Source: Phytohabitans kaempferiae (GTDB taxonomy: Bacteria; Actinomycetota; Actinomycetes; Mycobacteriales; Micromonosporaceae). Taken from it: 64,000 nucleotides of DNA. Position 1 is the stretch's first letter, and each line of letters begins with the position of its first letter. Made by a program: the position numbers and the translations under genes. The notes beneath the pieces are model-generated. The model was not told the DNA's origin. It did not search any database and was given only the letters and a program-made list of their open reading frames with translations. This document shows positions 25,812-33,620 of the stretch, piece after piece. The stretch lies in NCBI RefSeq assembly GCF_042433955.1, contig NZ_JBHLUH010000077.1, positions 186,001 to 250,000 on the forward strand. The letters are read 5' to 3'.

Positions 25812-26345
25812 CTACCGCAATTCCCGGTAGCGGCCCCGAAAGTGGATCAGAGGGGACTCGTCCGGCCCGACCTCGACCGCCTCGATCGTCGCCTCGACCA
25901 GGAGCCCCCAGCCGAACTCGCGGGAGCTGTCCAGCCGGCAACCGACCCACGTGCCAACGTCGGCGGGGACCGGGCCGTACGGCGTGTCCGTCCAGTCGTA
26001 CCCCCGGAAGAGGCCACCGGGCGCGGGCAGGATGCCGGCGAAGCGGTCGGCGAGCTGCTTGTGCGCGTCGGTCAGCGGCGCGACGGCGAAGCGGCCGGCG
26101 GTGCTCGCCGCGGCCCAGACATCGGACTCGTCGTCGATGATGCCGAGTAGCCGCCCGGGCTCGCCGCCGGCGACCACGGTGGACGAGACGGTGAGGCCGG
26201 CCGGGCCGGGCGCGGTCCAGAGGGTCACGGTGGAGGCCAGGCGGCCGCGCAGCTGGCGCACCGGCGAGCGAGCCTCCGCGGGCGTGGCGAAGGGGTCGGT
26301 GCCGTGGATCTTGGCCCCGGGCTCGGGAGGGATCACGTTAACCAT
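25812..26345 (-). CDS. Flavin reductase family protein
   Basis: A 177-residue split-barrel flavin-binding protein. LRGRLASTVTLWTAPGPAGLTVSS is the N-terminal strand pair of the Flavin_Reduct fold, and DTPYGPVPADVGTWVGCRLD with FGWGLLVEATIEAVEVG is the C-terminal barrel. It probably reduces or binds FMN/FAD; the oxygenase partner, if any, is not adjacent. It is followed by the acetate operon but separated by 170 bp containing regulatory sites, so it is a different transcription unit. Confidence 0.72.
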   Translation of the reverse strand: MVNVIPPEPGAKIHGTDPFATPAEARSPVRQLRGRLASTVTLWTAPGPAGLTVSSTVVAGGEPGRLLGIIDDESDVWAAASTAGRFAVAPLTDAHKQLADRFAGILPAPGGLFRGYDWTDTPYGPVPADVGTWVGCRLDSSREFGWGLLVEATIEAVEVGPDESPLIHFRGRYRELR

Positions 26346-26370
26346 CTTCGTTCATACCGCGACTGACCGC

Positions 26371-28107
26371 TCAGCGCCTCGGCGTCACGGCCTGCAGCAG
26401 CTCGGGCATCTGGCGTTCGAGCATGTCGCCGACCAGGTACGTGCCGAGCCAGGCGGCGCCCACGCCGTACGCGATGCCGACCGGTGCGGCCAGCCACAGC
26501 CACGCCGCCGCCTCGCCGGCGAGCGCGGTGACCACCACGACCGGGATCGCCACCGCCGCCGCCCCGACCAAGCCGAGGAGGCTGAGCATGCTCTTCGCCA
26601 CGCCGGAGCCGGTGTTGATGGCGAACGGGTTGGAGGTCTCGGGCAGCGCGTACGCGCCGTGCAGCGACAGGAAGAGGTTGACCGCGAGCCCCGAGCCGTA
26701 CGCGGCGCCGAGCGAGCCGATCATCACGCCGATCCAGCCCGGCTCGCGCAGGAAGGCCGCCACGATCGCCGCGATGACCAGCAGGAGCGGGCCGGTGTAC
26801 ACGGTGAACGCCACCAGCCGGGCGCGCAGCTCCACCGCCCCGGGCACGCCGGCCACCACGTTCGCCGCGTACGCGCTGCCGTCGTAGCCGAACTGGTTGG
26901 CGAGCGTGGCCGCGGCGAGTACGCCGACGAACACCATGGTCAGGCTGATCACCAGCGCCGAGGTGGCACCGGCGAGCCCGCCCGAGCCGAGGTTGATCAT
27001 CACGGGCATGACCACACCGATCACCGCGAACGTGATCAGGCCGGACCGCCGCCGCGCGTCCCGCCACCAGTAGCGGGCCTCCCGGGCGACGAGCGCGCCG
27101 TAGCGGTTGCGCGGCAGCCACACCATGCCGCGCGGGAAGAGTTGCGCCACCGCCGAGGCGGAACTCTCCTCCGCCGTGGCCTTCGTCGGCCCCGCGCTCT
27201 CCGCGCCCACCATCGCGGACTCCAGCGTCCGCGACCACCACCACAGCAGCCCGGCGACGGTCGCACCGGCGATGAGCAGTTTCAGGGGTACGGCCCAAGC
27301 CCGCCCTTCGGCGACGTCGATGCCCATCGTGTACGGCGCCGCGAGCGGGGTCCAACCGAGCACGCGGGCCGGGCCGATCAGCCGGTCCCAGTCGGTGTTC
27401 TCGGCGAGCGCCATCACGCCGAGCTGCGCCGGGGCGAGCAGCGCGGCGAGGCAGGCGAGCAGGATGGCGGCCAGGTCACGCACCTTGCGGGACCGGAGCA
27501 TCGTGGCGAACGCGCTGGTCACCGCACGGCTCGCCGATACGCAGACGAGCAGACCTGCAGCCGTGCCGACCACCTGCACGAGGGCCGCGCCCCAGCCGCC
27601 GAGCAGGGCCGCCGAGACGACCAGCCCGCTCGTCGCGATCACGGCGGCGACGGCCGGGATGCCGATCAGGGCCGCGGCCAGCAGACCGGTGACGAGCGTG
27701 CGGCGGCGCAGCGGCAGCAGGGCGAAGCGGGCCGGGTCGAGCGTCTCGTCCACGCCGAAGAAGACGAGGGGCAGGAGTACCCAACCGACGACGAGCAGCG
27801 CCCCGCCGAGCGCCGAGACGAGCACGGCCGCGTCGAGGTCGTCGGCGAAGCCGGGCGCCGCGAGCAGGAGGCCGGCGGTGACCGACCACCAGAGGCCGAT
27901 CACCAGCCCGATCAGGAAGAGCGCTATCCGCCATCCCTTCCCGCGCATGTTGTTGGCCGTGACCCGCAGCTTGAGCCGGACGAAGAGCGCGACCGAGGGC
28001 TGCCGCTGGGTCAGTGATGCCGGCCCTCGCTCCGCGAGGGCGGTGTGCGCGCCTTCCGTGCCGCCCCAATTTGTGGGGTCTGCGGGCGGCGGCTCGCTCA
28101 CAGCCAT
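26371..28107 (-). CDS. ABC exporter permease subunit
   Basis: A 578-residue membrane protein with about 12 hydrophobic segments. Cytoplasmic loops contain RYWWRDARRRSG. ATG 28107 is chosen because the ATPase gene ends at 28098, giving a 10-bp overlap typical of coupled ABC genes; the frame stays open upstream only as a shadow of the ATPase gene. It is probably an ABC-2-like exporter permease. The substrate is unknown. Confidence 0.83.
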   Translation of the reverse strand: MAVSEPPPADPTNWGGTEGAHTALAERGPASLTQRQPSVALFVRLKLRVTANNMRGKGWRIALFLIGLVIGLWWSVTAGLLLAAPGFADDLDAAVLVSALGGALLVVGWVLLPLVFFGVDETLDPARFALLPLRRRTLVTGLLAAALIGIPAVAAVIATSGLVVSAALLGGWGAALVQVVGTAAGLLVCVSASRAVTSAFATMLRSRKVRDLAAILLACLAALLAPAQLGVMALAENTDWDRLIGPARVLGWTPLAAPYTMGIDVAEGRAWAVPLKLLIAGATVAGLLWWWSRTLESAMVGAESAGPTKATAEESSASAVAQLFPRGMVWLPRNRYGALVAREARYWWRDARRRSGLITFAVIGVVMPVMINLGSGGLAGATSALVISLTMVFVGVLAAATLANQFGYDGSAYAANVVAGVPGAVELRARLVAFTVYTGPLLLVIAAIVAAFLREPGWIGVMIGSLGAAYGSGLAVNLFLSLHGAYALPETSNPFAINTGSGVAKSMLSLLGLVGAAAVAIPVVVVTALAGEAAAWLWLAAPVGIAYGVGAAWLGTYLVGDMLERQMPELLQAVTPRR

Positions 28108-28859
28108 GCCAGCTCTTCGCCCGTGGCCGTACGCCCGCCGACCACCTCGACGAACACGTCCTCCAGCGAGCGGCCGCCGCGTACCTCGTCGATCGTGCCG
28201 ACCCGCTTGATGGTGCCCTGGGCCAGGATCGCGACGTGCGTGCAGAGCCGCTCGACGACCTCCATCACGTGGCTGGAGAAGATGACCGTGCCGCCGCCCG
28301 CCACGTACCGGTGCAGGATGTCGCGGATCAGCGCGGCCGACACCGGGTCGACCGCCTCGAACGGCTCGTCGAGCACCAGCAGGCGCGGCGCGTGCAGAAG
28401 CGCGCAGGCGAGCCCGATCTTCTTCTTCATGCCGGCCGAGTAGTCGACCACCAGCGTCCGGCCGGCGTCGGCGAGCGCGAGCACGTCGAGCAGCTCCCTG
28501 GCCCGCTGGTCGACCACCGCGGGGTCCATGCCGCGCAGCAGTCCGCTGTATGCGAGCAGCTCGGCGCCGCTCAGCCGGTCGAAGAGGCGTACGCCGTCGG
28601 GCAGCACGCCGAGCAGCGCCTTGGCCCGCACCGGGTCGCCCCACACGTCGTGCCCCAGGACCCAGGCCGCGCCGGCGTCCGGCCGCAACAGCCCGACAGC
28701 CATCGAGAGGGTCGTCGTCTTGCCGGCGCCATTGGGGCCGAGCAGGCCGTAGAACGAGCCGGCCGGCACGTCCAGGTCGACCCCGGCCACGGCCACCTTC
28801 GCATCGAACCGCTTGACCATCCCCCGGACCGCCAGCGCGGCATGTTCACCAGTCCTCAC
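28098..28859 (-). CDS. ABC transporter ATP-binding protein
   Basis: A 253-residue ATPase. Walker A is GPNGAGKTTT (residues 41-50). The signature is YSAGMKKKIGLA, with Ala for Gly and Met-Lys in place of the usual Gln-Arg. Walker B is LLVLDEPFEAVD, and the switch His is in IFSSHVMEVVE. This is the CcmA/drug-efflux class. It is cotranscribed with the permease that overlaps its 3' end. Confidence 0.92.
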   Translation of the reverse strand: MRTGEHAALAVRGMVKRFDAKVAVAGVDLDVPAGSFYGLLGPNGAGKTTTLSMAVGLLRPDAGAAWVLGHDVWGDPVRAKALLGVLPDGVRLFDRLSGAELLAYSGLLRGMDPAVVDQRARELLDVLALADAGRTLVVDYSAGMKKKIGLACALLHAPRLLVLDEPFEAVDPVSAALIRDILHRYVAGGGTVIFSSHVMEVVERLCTHVAILAQGTIKRVGTIDEVRGGRSLEDVFVEVVGGRTATGEELAWL

Positions 28860-28876
28860 CTACCCGACGGTAGCCG

Positions 28877-29752
28877 CTACCAGGCGGTGCGGCGCGGACC
28901 GCACGCCTCTGACCAGGGATACGAGGTGTCGGGATGGTCACCGAGCGCGTGCCGGGCCCGGTCGGTGCCGAGGTTCCAGGCCCGCCAGTCGCTCTCCTGG
29001 CCAAGGTCGCGGGCGACGTCGCCGAGCGCGCAGGTGCGGAGCGTGGCGGGCAGCCGGTCCAGCGCGGGTACGGCGTCGGCGGAGAGCTCGGCCAGGTACG
29101 CCACGTCGATCCGGCCGGTCTGCTCGTACCGGTGCACGTTGCGGTCGGCGATGAAGTGGTCCGGGTCGAGGAGGGCGAGCCCGACGAGCGCCGCCACGCC
29201 GCTGCCGACCGCCGCCTGGGGCAGCCAGCCGGCGCGCAGCCGTACGCCCGCCACGAGCACCATCACCAGCACCGAGCCGAGCCACAGCACGCAGGCGCTG
29301 ACCAGCAGGCGGAGCCGGGTGAAGCCGTACGCCTCCTCGTAGGTGTGCATCCGGAAAAGCGCGGACGCCACGATGACCAGGCACAGCGCGGCGAGCCCGC
29401 CGAGCAGGACCCGTACCAGCAGCCGGTCGCGCATGGAGAACGGCTTCGTCAGGTAGTCGTCCGCCCCCACCGCGAGCCCGACGAGCAGGTCGGTCTCGTC
29501 GTCGCGCGCGGTGAGCATGAGCACCGGCACCGGCCGCTCCGCCTGGATCCGCCGGCACACCTCCAGCCCGTCGAAGCCGGGCAGCATCACATCGAGTACG
29601 ACGAGGTCGGGCCGCATCTGACCGGCGATCTCCACGGCGCTCGGCCCGTCGGCGGCGATGCGTACGGTGAAGCCCTCAGCGCGCAGCCGTGCCGCCACCG
29701 AGTCTGCGATCGTCCGTTCGTCCTCCACCACCAGCACACGACGCTCGCTCAT
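28877..29752 (-). CDS. Chimera: response-regulator receiver domain joined in frame to the C-terminal half of a DUF4153-like membrane protein
   Basis: One uninterrupted frame of 291 residues. Residues 1 to about 107 are an OmpR-type receiver: VLVVEDE acidic pocket, LVVLDVMLPGFDG phospho-acceptor, LMLTARDDE, DDYLTKPFS with the conserved Lys. At SMRD, where a winged-helix DNA-binding domain should follow, the sequence switches to RLLVRVLLGGLAALCLVIVASAL, three membrane helices and an outer tail (HFIADRNVHRYEQTGRIDVAYL, LSADAVPALDRLP, DWRAWNLG). That second part is typical of the C-terminal end of DUF4153/DUF4173 membrane proteins. Both parents are truncated. A deletion that fused two neighbouring genes is the simplest explanation. 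Whether it is expressed is unknown. Confidence 0.75.
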   Translation of the reverse strand: MSERRVLVVEDERTIADSVAARLRAEGFTVRIAADGPSAVEIAGQMRPDLVVLDVMLPGFDGLEVCRRIQAERPVPVLMLTARDDETDLLVGLAVGADDYLTKPFSMRDRLLVRVLLGGLAALCLVIVASALFRMHTYEEAYGFTRLRLLVSACVLWLGSVLVMVLVAGVRLRAGWLPQAAVGSGVAALVGLALLDPDHFIADRNVHRYEQTGRIDVAYLAELSADAVPALDRLPATLRTCALGDVARDLGQESDWRAWNLGTDRARHALGDHPDTSYPWSEACGPRRTAW

Positions 29753-29839
29753 GTCCGGCACTCTATGCACCGTCAGTGGAGACCTCCGGCGCGAGTTGTG
29801 AACAACCTGTGGAGAACCGGTCAGTCGTACTGCAAACGC

Positions 29840-31504
29840 TCAGAGGCGGAGGGATTCGGGGGCGTGGAGGCGCAGCATCGTCGTGCCCACGTCGGGCGGG
29901 GTGCGGCGGCGTGTGGCCAGGGAGACCACCACCATCACGGCGAACGCGAGCGGCACCGTCCACGCCGCCGGCTGGGCGACCAGCGCCGCCGACCAGCCGG
30001 TGAGCGGCGGGCCGAGGATCGTCACCAGCACCGCGCCCACCGCGGCCCCGCCGCCGACCAGGATGCCCGCCGCCGCGCCGAGGTCGGTGAGGCGGCGCCA
30101 CCAGATGCCGAGCACGAGCAGCGGGCAGAAGCTGGACGCCGCCACCGCGAACGCCAGCCCCACCACCTGCGAGACGTCGAGGCTGGCGACGTTGAGCGCG
30201 AGCACGACCGGCACCAAGCCGGCGATGAGCGAGGCGAGGCGGAAGTCGCGTACGGAGCCGCGTTGGGCGGGCCCACGGTCGCCGGCCCGGGCGGCGAGCA
30301 CGTCGGTGGAGACGACGCCGGCGACGCTGGTGAGCAGCCCGGAACTGGACGACAGGAACGCGGCGAACGCGCCGGCCGCGACCAGGGCGGCGAGCAACTG
30401 CCCGAGCAGGCCCGAGCCGACGACCGCGCCGGGCAGGAGCAGCACCACCGCGTCGGTCTGGCCGGTCATCAGCAGTTGTGGCGTGTAGACGCGGCCGAGG
30501 ACGCCGTAGAGCGTGGGCAGGAAGTAGAAGAGGCCGACCAGCGCCAGCACCACCAGCGTGGTGCGGCGGGCGGCGGCGCCGTTGGGGTTGGTGTAGAAGC
30601 GCACGAGTACGTGTGGCAGCCCCATCGTGCCCAGGAAGGTCGCCAGGATCAGGCTGTACGTGCCGAAGAGCCCGCCCGGCTCCTGCCCCGGCAGCAGCCA
30701 GTCCATCCCCATCGCGGTGTCCACACCAGACACCTGCGGCACCGGGTCACCGGCCTGGAAGGTGAGTTCCTCGCCGGGTCGTACCTCCTCTGTGGACCCA
30801 TCGGGAAAGGTGAGGGTCGCGCGGTCCTCGATCACGACGGTGGTCGTGGTGGGGAAGGTGAGGCCGTCGGGCGGGTTCACCGGCGGACGCCCGTCCGCCT
30901 GCCAGTGCAAAACCAGAAACATCGCGGGTACGGCGAGCGCGGTGAGCTTCAGCCAGTACTGGAACGCCTGCACGAAGGTGATCGCCCGCATCCCGCCGAG
31001 CGCGACGTTGGCGGTGACGACGACGCCGACGAGGAGGGCGCCCAGCTCGTACGGCCCGCCGGTGACTGTGGTGAGCGTGAGGCCGGCGCCCTGGAGCTGC
31101 GGCACGAGGTAGAGCCAGCCGATGAAGACGACGAACGCGGTGGCGAGCTTGCGCAGCCCGCGCGAGTGCAGCCGCACCTCGCAGAAGTCGGGCAGCGTGA
31201 AGGCCCCCGAGCGGCGCAGCGGCGCGGCGACGAAGAGCAGCAGCGCGAGGTAGCCGGCGGCGAAGCCCACGGGGTACCAGAGGACGTCGACGCCGTACTT
31301 GAGGATCAGCCCGGCGACGCCAAGGAACGAGGCGGCCGAGAGGTATTCGCCGCCGATCGCGGCCGCGTTCCAGGTGGGGCTGACCACGCGCGAGGCGACC
31401 AGGAAGTCGGACGTGGTGCGGGCCAGCTTGAGCCCGTAGAAGCCGATCGCCAGCGTGACGAGCGTGACCGCGACGATCGCCGGCACGGTGTACGGATTGT
31501 CCAT
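29840..31504 (-). CDS. Acetate-type sodium:solute symporter, second copy
   Basis: A 554-residue SSS-family permease. TTSDFLVASRVVSPTWNAAAIGGEYLSAASFLGVAG is the family signature, read in parts, and GTMGLPHVLVRFYTNPNGAAARR and SSSSGLLTSVAGVVSTDVLAA are further motifs. A polar insertion of about 70 residues between helices 6 and 7 (VNPPDGLTFPTTTTVVIEDR, then FPDGSTEEVRPGEELTFQAG) is absent from actP. The start overlaps the stop of the small membrane gene upstream. It lies close to a LytS/LytTR pair, a neighbourhood common for this subclass. Substrate: probably a short carboxylate. Confidence 0.88.
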   Translation of the reverse strand: MDNPYTVPAIVAVTLVTLAIGFYGLKLARTTSDFLVASRVVSPTWNAAAIGGEYLSAASFLGVAGLILKYGVDVLWYPVGFAAGYLALLLFVAAPLRRSGAFTLPDFCEVRLHSRGLRKLATAFVVFIGWLYLVPQLQGAGLTLTTVTGGPYELGALLVGVVVTANVALGGMRAITFVQAFQYWLKLTALAVPAMFLVLHWQADGRPPVNPPDGLTFPTTTTVVIEDRATLTFPDGSTEEVRPGEELTFQAGDPVPQVSGVDTAMGMDWLLPGQEPGGLFGTYSLILATFLGTMGLPHVLVRFYTNPNGAAARRTTLVVLALVGLFYFLPTLYGVLGRVYTPQLLMTGQTDAVVLLLPGAVVGSGLLGQLLAALVAAGAFAAFLSSSSGLLTSVAGVVSTDVLAARAGDRGPAQRGSVRDFRLASLIAGLVPVVLALNVASLDVSQVVGLAFAVAASSFCPLLVLGIWWRRLTDLGAAAGILVGGGAAVGAVLVTILGPPLTGWSAALVAQPAAWTVPLAFAVMVVVSLATRRRTPPDVGTTMLRLHAPESLRL

Positions 31505-31893
31505 CAGCGCTCCGGCCGGCGGACCACCGCGGTGAAGTCCTGCTCGTTGCGCTCGGCGAGGTGGACGTACGCCCAGCCGACCAGGCCCAGAAACGGGAAC
31601 GAGCCGACGCCGAGCAGCAGCCACGGCAGGCTGATGCCGAAGACGTCGACCGCGCTGGTCGTGGGCGCGATGGCGAAGAGCAGCGGCAGCGCCCCAAGCC
31701 CGATGGCCACCACGACCGTGAGCCGCAGCGCGAGGGCGAGCTGGGCGCGGACCAGCCCGCGCACGAGCGCCTCCCCCACCTGGGTCTGCTCGGCCAGCTC
31801 GGCCCTGACCCGATCGTGGTCGCGGCGGCGTACCACCTCGGCCAGCACGATCCTGGTCCGCTCTGGCGCGTCGGCGCCGCTGGGCTGCTCCAT
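31504..31893 (-). CDS. Small membrane partner of the second symporter (DUF485-like position)
   Basis: A 129-residue protein with two membrane segments (LALALRLTVVVAIGLGALPLLFAI and ISLPWLLLGVGSFPFLGLVGWAYVHLAERNEQDF, read in parts). The N-terminal 50 residues are charged and helical. The position, size and translational overlap (TGATG) with the symporter mirror the DUF485-actP pair, but the sequence is not clearly DUF485. YVHLAERNEQDF near the end is common in proteins beside these symporters. ATG 31893 is chosen over an extended start at 31908. Confidence 0.7.
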   Translation of the reverse strand: MEQPSGADAPERTRIVLAEVVRRRDHDRVRAELAEQTQVGEALVRGLVRAQLALALRLTVVVAIGLGALPLLFAIAPTTSAVDVFGISLPWLLLGVGSFPFLGLVGWAYVHLAERNEQDFTAVVRRPER

Positions 31894-32006
31894 GTCCGGC
31901 AGTCTCACTCACCGTCGCCCGATGTCAAGCGCCAGCGACGCGATGGCCGTGCGAATGCCCGTGTCCGCGGGGACGCGGTCGGCCCGCCCACTTGTCGGGT
32001 ACAGCC

Positions 32007-32071
32007 TGTGGATAATTACGCCGCCTGTGGATAATCAGGAAGCCCTGTGGATAACTGGCGCCTGTGGATAA
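32007..32071 (-). promoter_or_regulatory. Cluster of four consensus DnaA boxes
   Basis: TGTGGATAA, the reverse complement of the consensus DnaA box TTATCCACA, occurs four times in the same orientation at 32007, 32026, 32046 and 32063. Each is preceded by CC, giving CCTGTGGATAA, with start-to-start spacings of 19, 20 and 17 bp. The cluster lies in the gap between the small membrane gene and the Uma2 gene, 40 bp from the Uma2 start. Confidence 0.75.
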
Positions 32072-32110
32072 CCGAACGATCTTCCGCCAATTCCGCCAGC
32101 ATGTGGAGGC

Positions 32111-32680
32111 ATGACGATGGCCGCATCACTCATACCGCACCACGAGTTCGGCGCACCATGGACGATCGACGACCTCAAGGATCTCCCCGACGACGACGGC
32201 AACCGCTACGAGATCTACGACGGGAGCCTGCTCGTGACCCCACACGCCGGCAAGTTCCACGGCAACGCGACCAACCGGCTGCACGGCCTGATGGCGCGTC
32301 AGGTGCCCAAAGAACTCCTTGTCGGCCAAAGCGTTGGCGTGAGCAGAAAACGCACGTCCTATTTCATTCCAGATCTGTTCGTCGTTAGCGAGGCGGCCTG
32401 CGCCGAAGACGGCGATGCTTTTCATCCCACCGACGTGCTCGTCGTGGTAGAAGTGCTTTCGCCCAGTAACGCCCGCCAGGATCTCATCCTGAAGCGTGAC
32501 GAATACGCCTTGGCCGGCATCCCGCTCTACTGGATCGTCGACCCGAGGCAGCAGACCCTGACGGTCCTGGAGTTGGCCATCGACGGCATGTATCGAGAGG
32601 CGCAGGTCGTGCGCCCGGGCGAGGTGTGGCGCACCGACAAGCCGTTCCCGCTCGCCTTCGACCTCGCGGAGATCTTCTAG
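32111..32680 (+). CDS. Uma2-family (DUF820) PD-(D/E)XK nuclease-like protein
   Basis: A 189-residue Uma2 protein. YEIYDGSLLVTPHAGKFHGN is the N-terminal Glu/Asp-containing motif. The PD-(D/E)XK core is FIPDLFVV then VLVVVEVLSPSNARQDLILK, with the likely metal ligands Asp and Glu and the catalytic Lys at the end. GIPLYWIVDP is the family's closing motif. These genes are scattered and often multicopy in actinobacteria and cyanobacteria; the biological role is unknown. ATG 32117 is an alternative start. It is flanked by the DnaA-box cluster and by a palindromic element, so this stretch looks inserted. Confidence 0.88.
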   Translation: MTMAASLIPHHEFGAPWTIDDLKDLPDDDGNRYEIYDGSLLVTPHAGKFHGNATNRLHGLMARQVPKELLVGQSVGVSRKRTSYFIPDLFVVSEAACAEDGDAFHPTDVLVVVEVLSPSNARQDLILKRDEYALAGIPLYWIVDPRQQTLTVLELAIDGMYREAQVVRPGEVWRTDKPFPLAFDLAEIF

Positions 32681-32749
32681 ACGCCTCGTTCAAGCCCGAC
32701 CGAGCGGGAGCCGCGGGCTGCGCCACGACCGACGCCGCGATGGCTGGCT

Positions 32750-32868
32750 CTAGGGCGTGTTTCATGAGGGTCGGTCGAGCCGAGGCGGAGTCCAGGCGGC
32801 GTCCGGTGCCGCCGGTCGTCGTCTGGGCCCGCCGCAGGCCGGGCATGCTCTTATGAAACACGCCCTAG
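32750..32868. mobile_element. 119-bp palindromic miniature element, copy A (MITE-like)
   Basis: A non-coding element bounded by perfect 16-bp inverted repeats: CTAGGGCGTGTTTCAT at 32750-32765 and ATGAAACACGCCCTAG at 32853-32868. The outermost CTAG may be a 4-bp target duplication of the YTAR type used by IS5-group transposases (inference). The interior shares about 80% identity over some 60 bp with the element at 39871-39987 in opposite orientation. Its right end supplies the stop codon of the LytTR regulator gene. Confidence 0.75.
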
Positions 32869-33620
32869 CGGTTCCAGTCTTGTTTGGCGGCGCGGACGAG
32901 CTTGTCCTTCAACTCGCGTGTGTGCCGGCGGGAGACCGGCAGTTCGGTGTCGTCGACCACCACGACGTATCCGGAGCCGGTCAGCCGCAGCTCGGCGATC
33001 AGGCGCAGCTGCACCAGGTACGACCGGTGGATGCGGACAAATCCGGCGTCGGCCCAGCGCTCGGCCAGTGTGGCCAGCGGCACGCGCACGAGATGGGAGC
33101 CGTCGGCGGTGTGCAGGCGGGCGTAGTCGCCCTGCGCCTCGACCCACCGCACCGCCGAGCGGGGCAGCATGCGCGTGGTGCCGGCCAGCTCGACCGGGAT
33201 CGTCGGGTCGTCCTCGGCGCGGGGCGCGGCGGTGGGGCCGGCCGGCACGACGCGCGAGCTGACCACGCGCCGCAGCGACTCGCCGATCCGCTCGGGCTGC
33301 ACCGGCTTGCGCACGTAGTCGGTGACGCCGAGGTCGAAGGCGTCCACGGCGGCGTCGTCGTACGCGGTCACGAACACGATCGCCGGCGGCCGGGCGAAGC
33401 GGCGCAGCACGCGGGCGAGCTCCATGCCGTCGAGGCCGGGCATGCGGATGTCGAGGAAGACGACGTCGACATCGGTGTCGCGGAGCACGCGCAGCGCCTC
33501 GGTGGCGTCGGAGGCGGTGTGCAGGCGACCCACGCGCGGGTCGGTGCGGAGCAGGTAGGCCAGCTCGTCGAGGGCCGGCGGCTCATCGTCGACGGCGAGC
33601 ACACGCAGGAAGGCGGTCAC
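32865..33620 (-). CDS. LytTR-family response regulator
   Basis: A 251-residue regulator. The receiver domain has VLAVDDEPPALDEL and FLDIRMPGLDG, with phospho-acceptor Asp57 and YVRKPVQPERI for the conserved Lys. The C-terminal LytTR DNA-binding domain (about residues 145-247) has VRWVEAQGDYARLHTADGSHL and FVRIHRSYLVQLRLIAEL. It overlaps the kinase gene upstream by 4 bp (GTGA) and forms a LytS/LytR-type pair with it. The stop codon TAG lies inside the inverted repeat of the palindromic element, so the last residues may not be ancestral. Confidence 0.92.
   Translation of the reverse strand: MTAFLRVLAVDDEPPALDELAYLLRTDPRVGRLHTASDATEALRVLRDTDVDVVFLDIRMPGLDGMELARVLRRFARPPAIVFVTAYDDAAVDAFDLGVTDYVRKPVQPERIGESLRRVVSSRVVPAGPTAAPRAEDDPTIPVELAGTTRMLPRSAVRWVEAQGDYARLHTADGSHLVRVPLATLAERWADAGFVRIHRSYLVQLRLIAELRLTGSGYVVVVDDTELPVSRRHTRELKDKLVRAAKQDWNR

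Noticed and set aside
29806..29816. Single near-match to a DnaA box (CCTGTGGAGAA)
   Set aside because: One isolated site with a mismatch at a conserved position is not informative.
28934..32071. A 1045-codon open frame on the plus strand
   Set aside because: It runs antisense to the chimera, symporter and small membrane genes, whose products have clear family motifs. Long antisense frames are common at this GC content.
32007..32071. DnaA-box cluster considered as oriC
   Set aside because: No dnaA or dnaN gene lies nearby, the gap is short, and no AT-rich unwinding region is evident. It is kept as a DnaA-binding cluster only.
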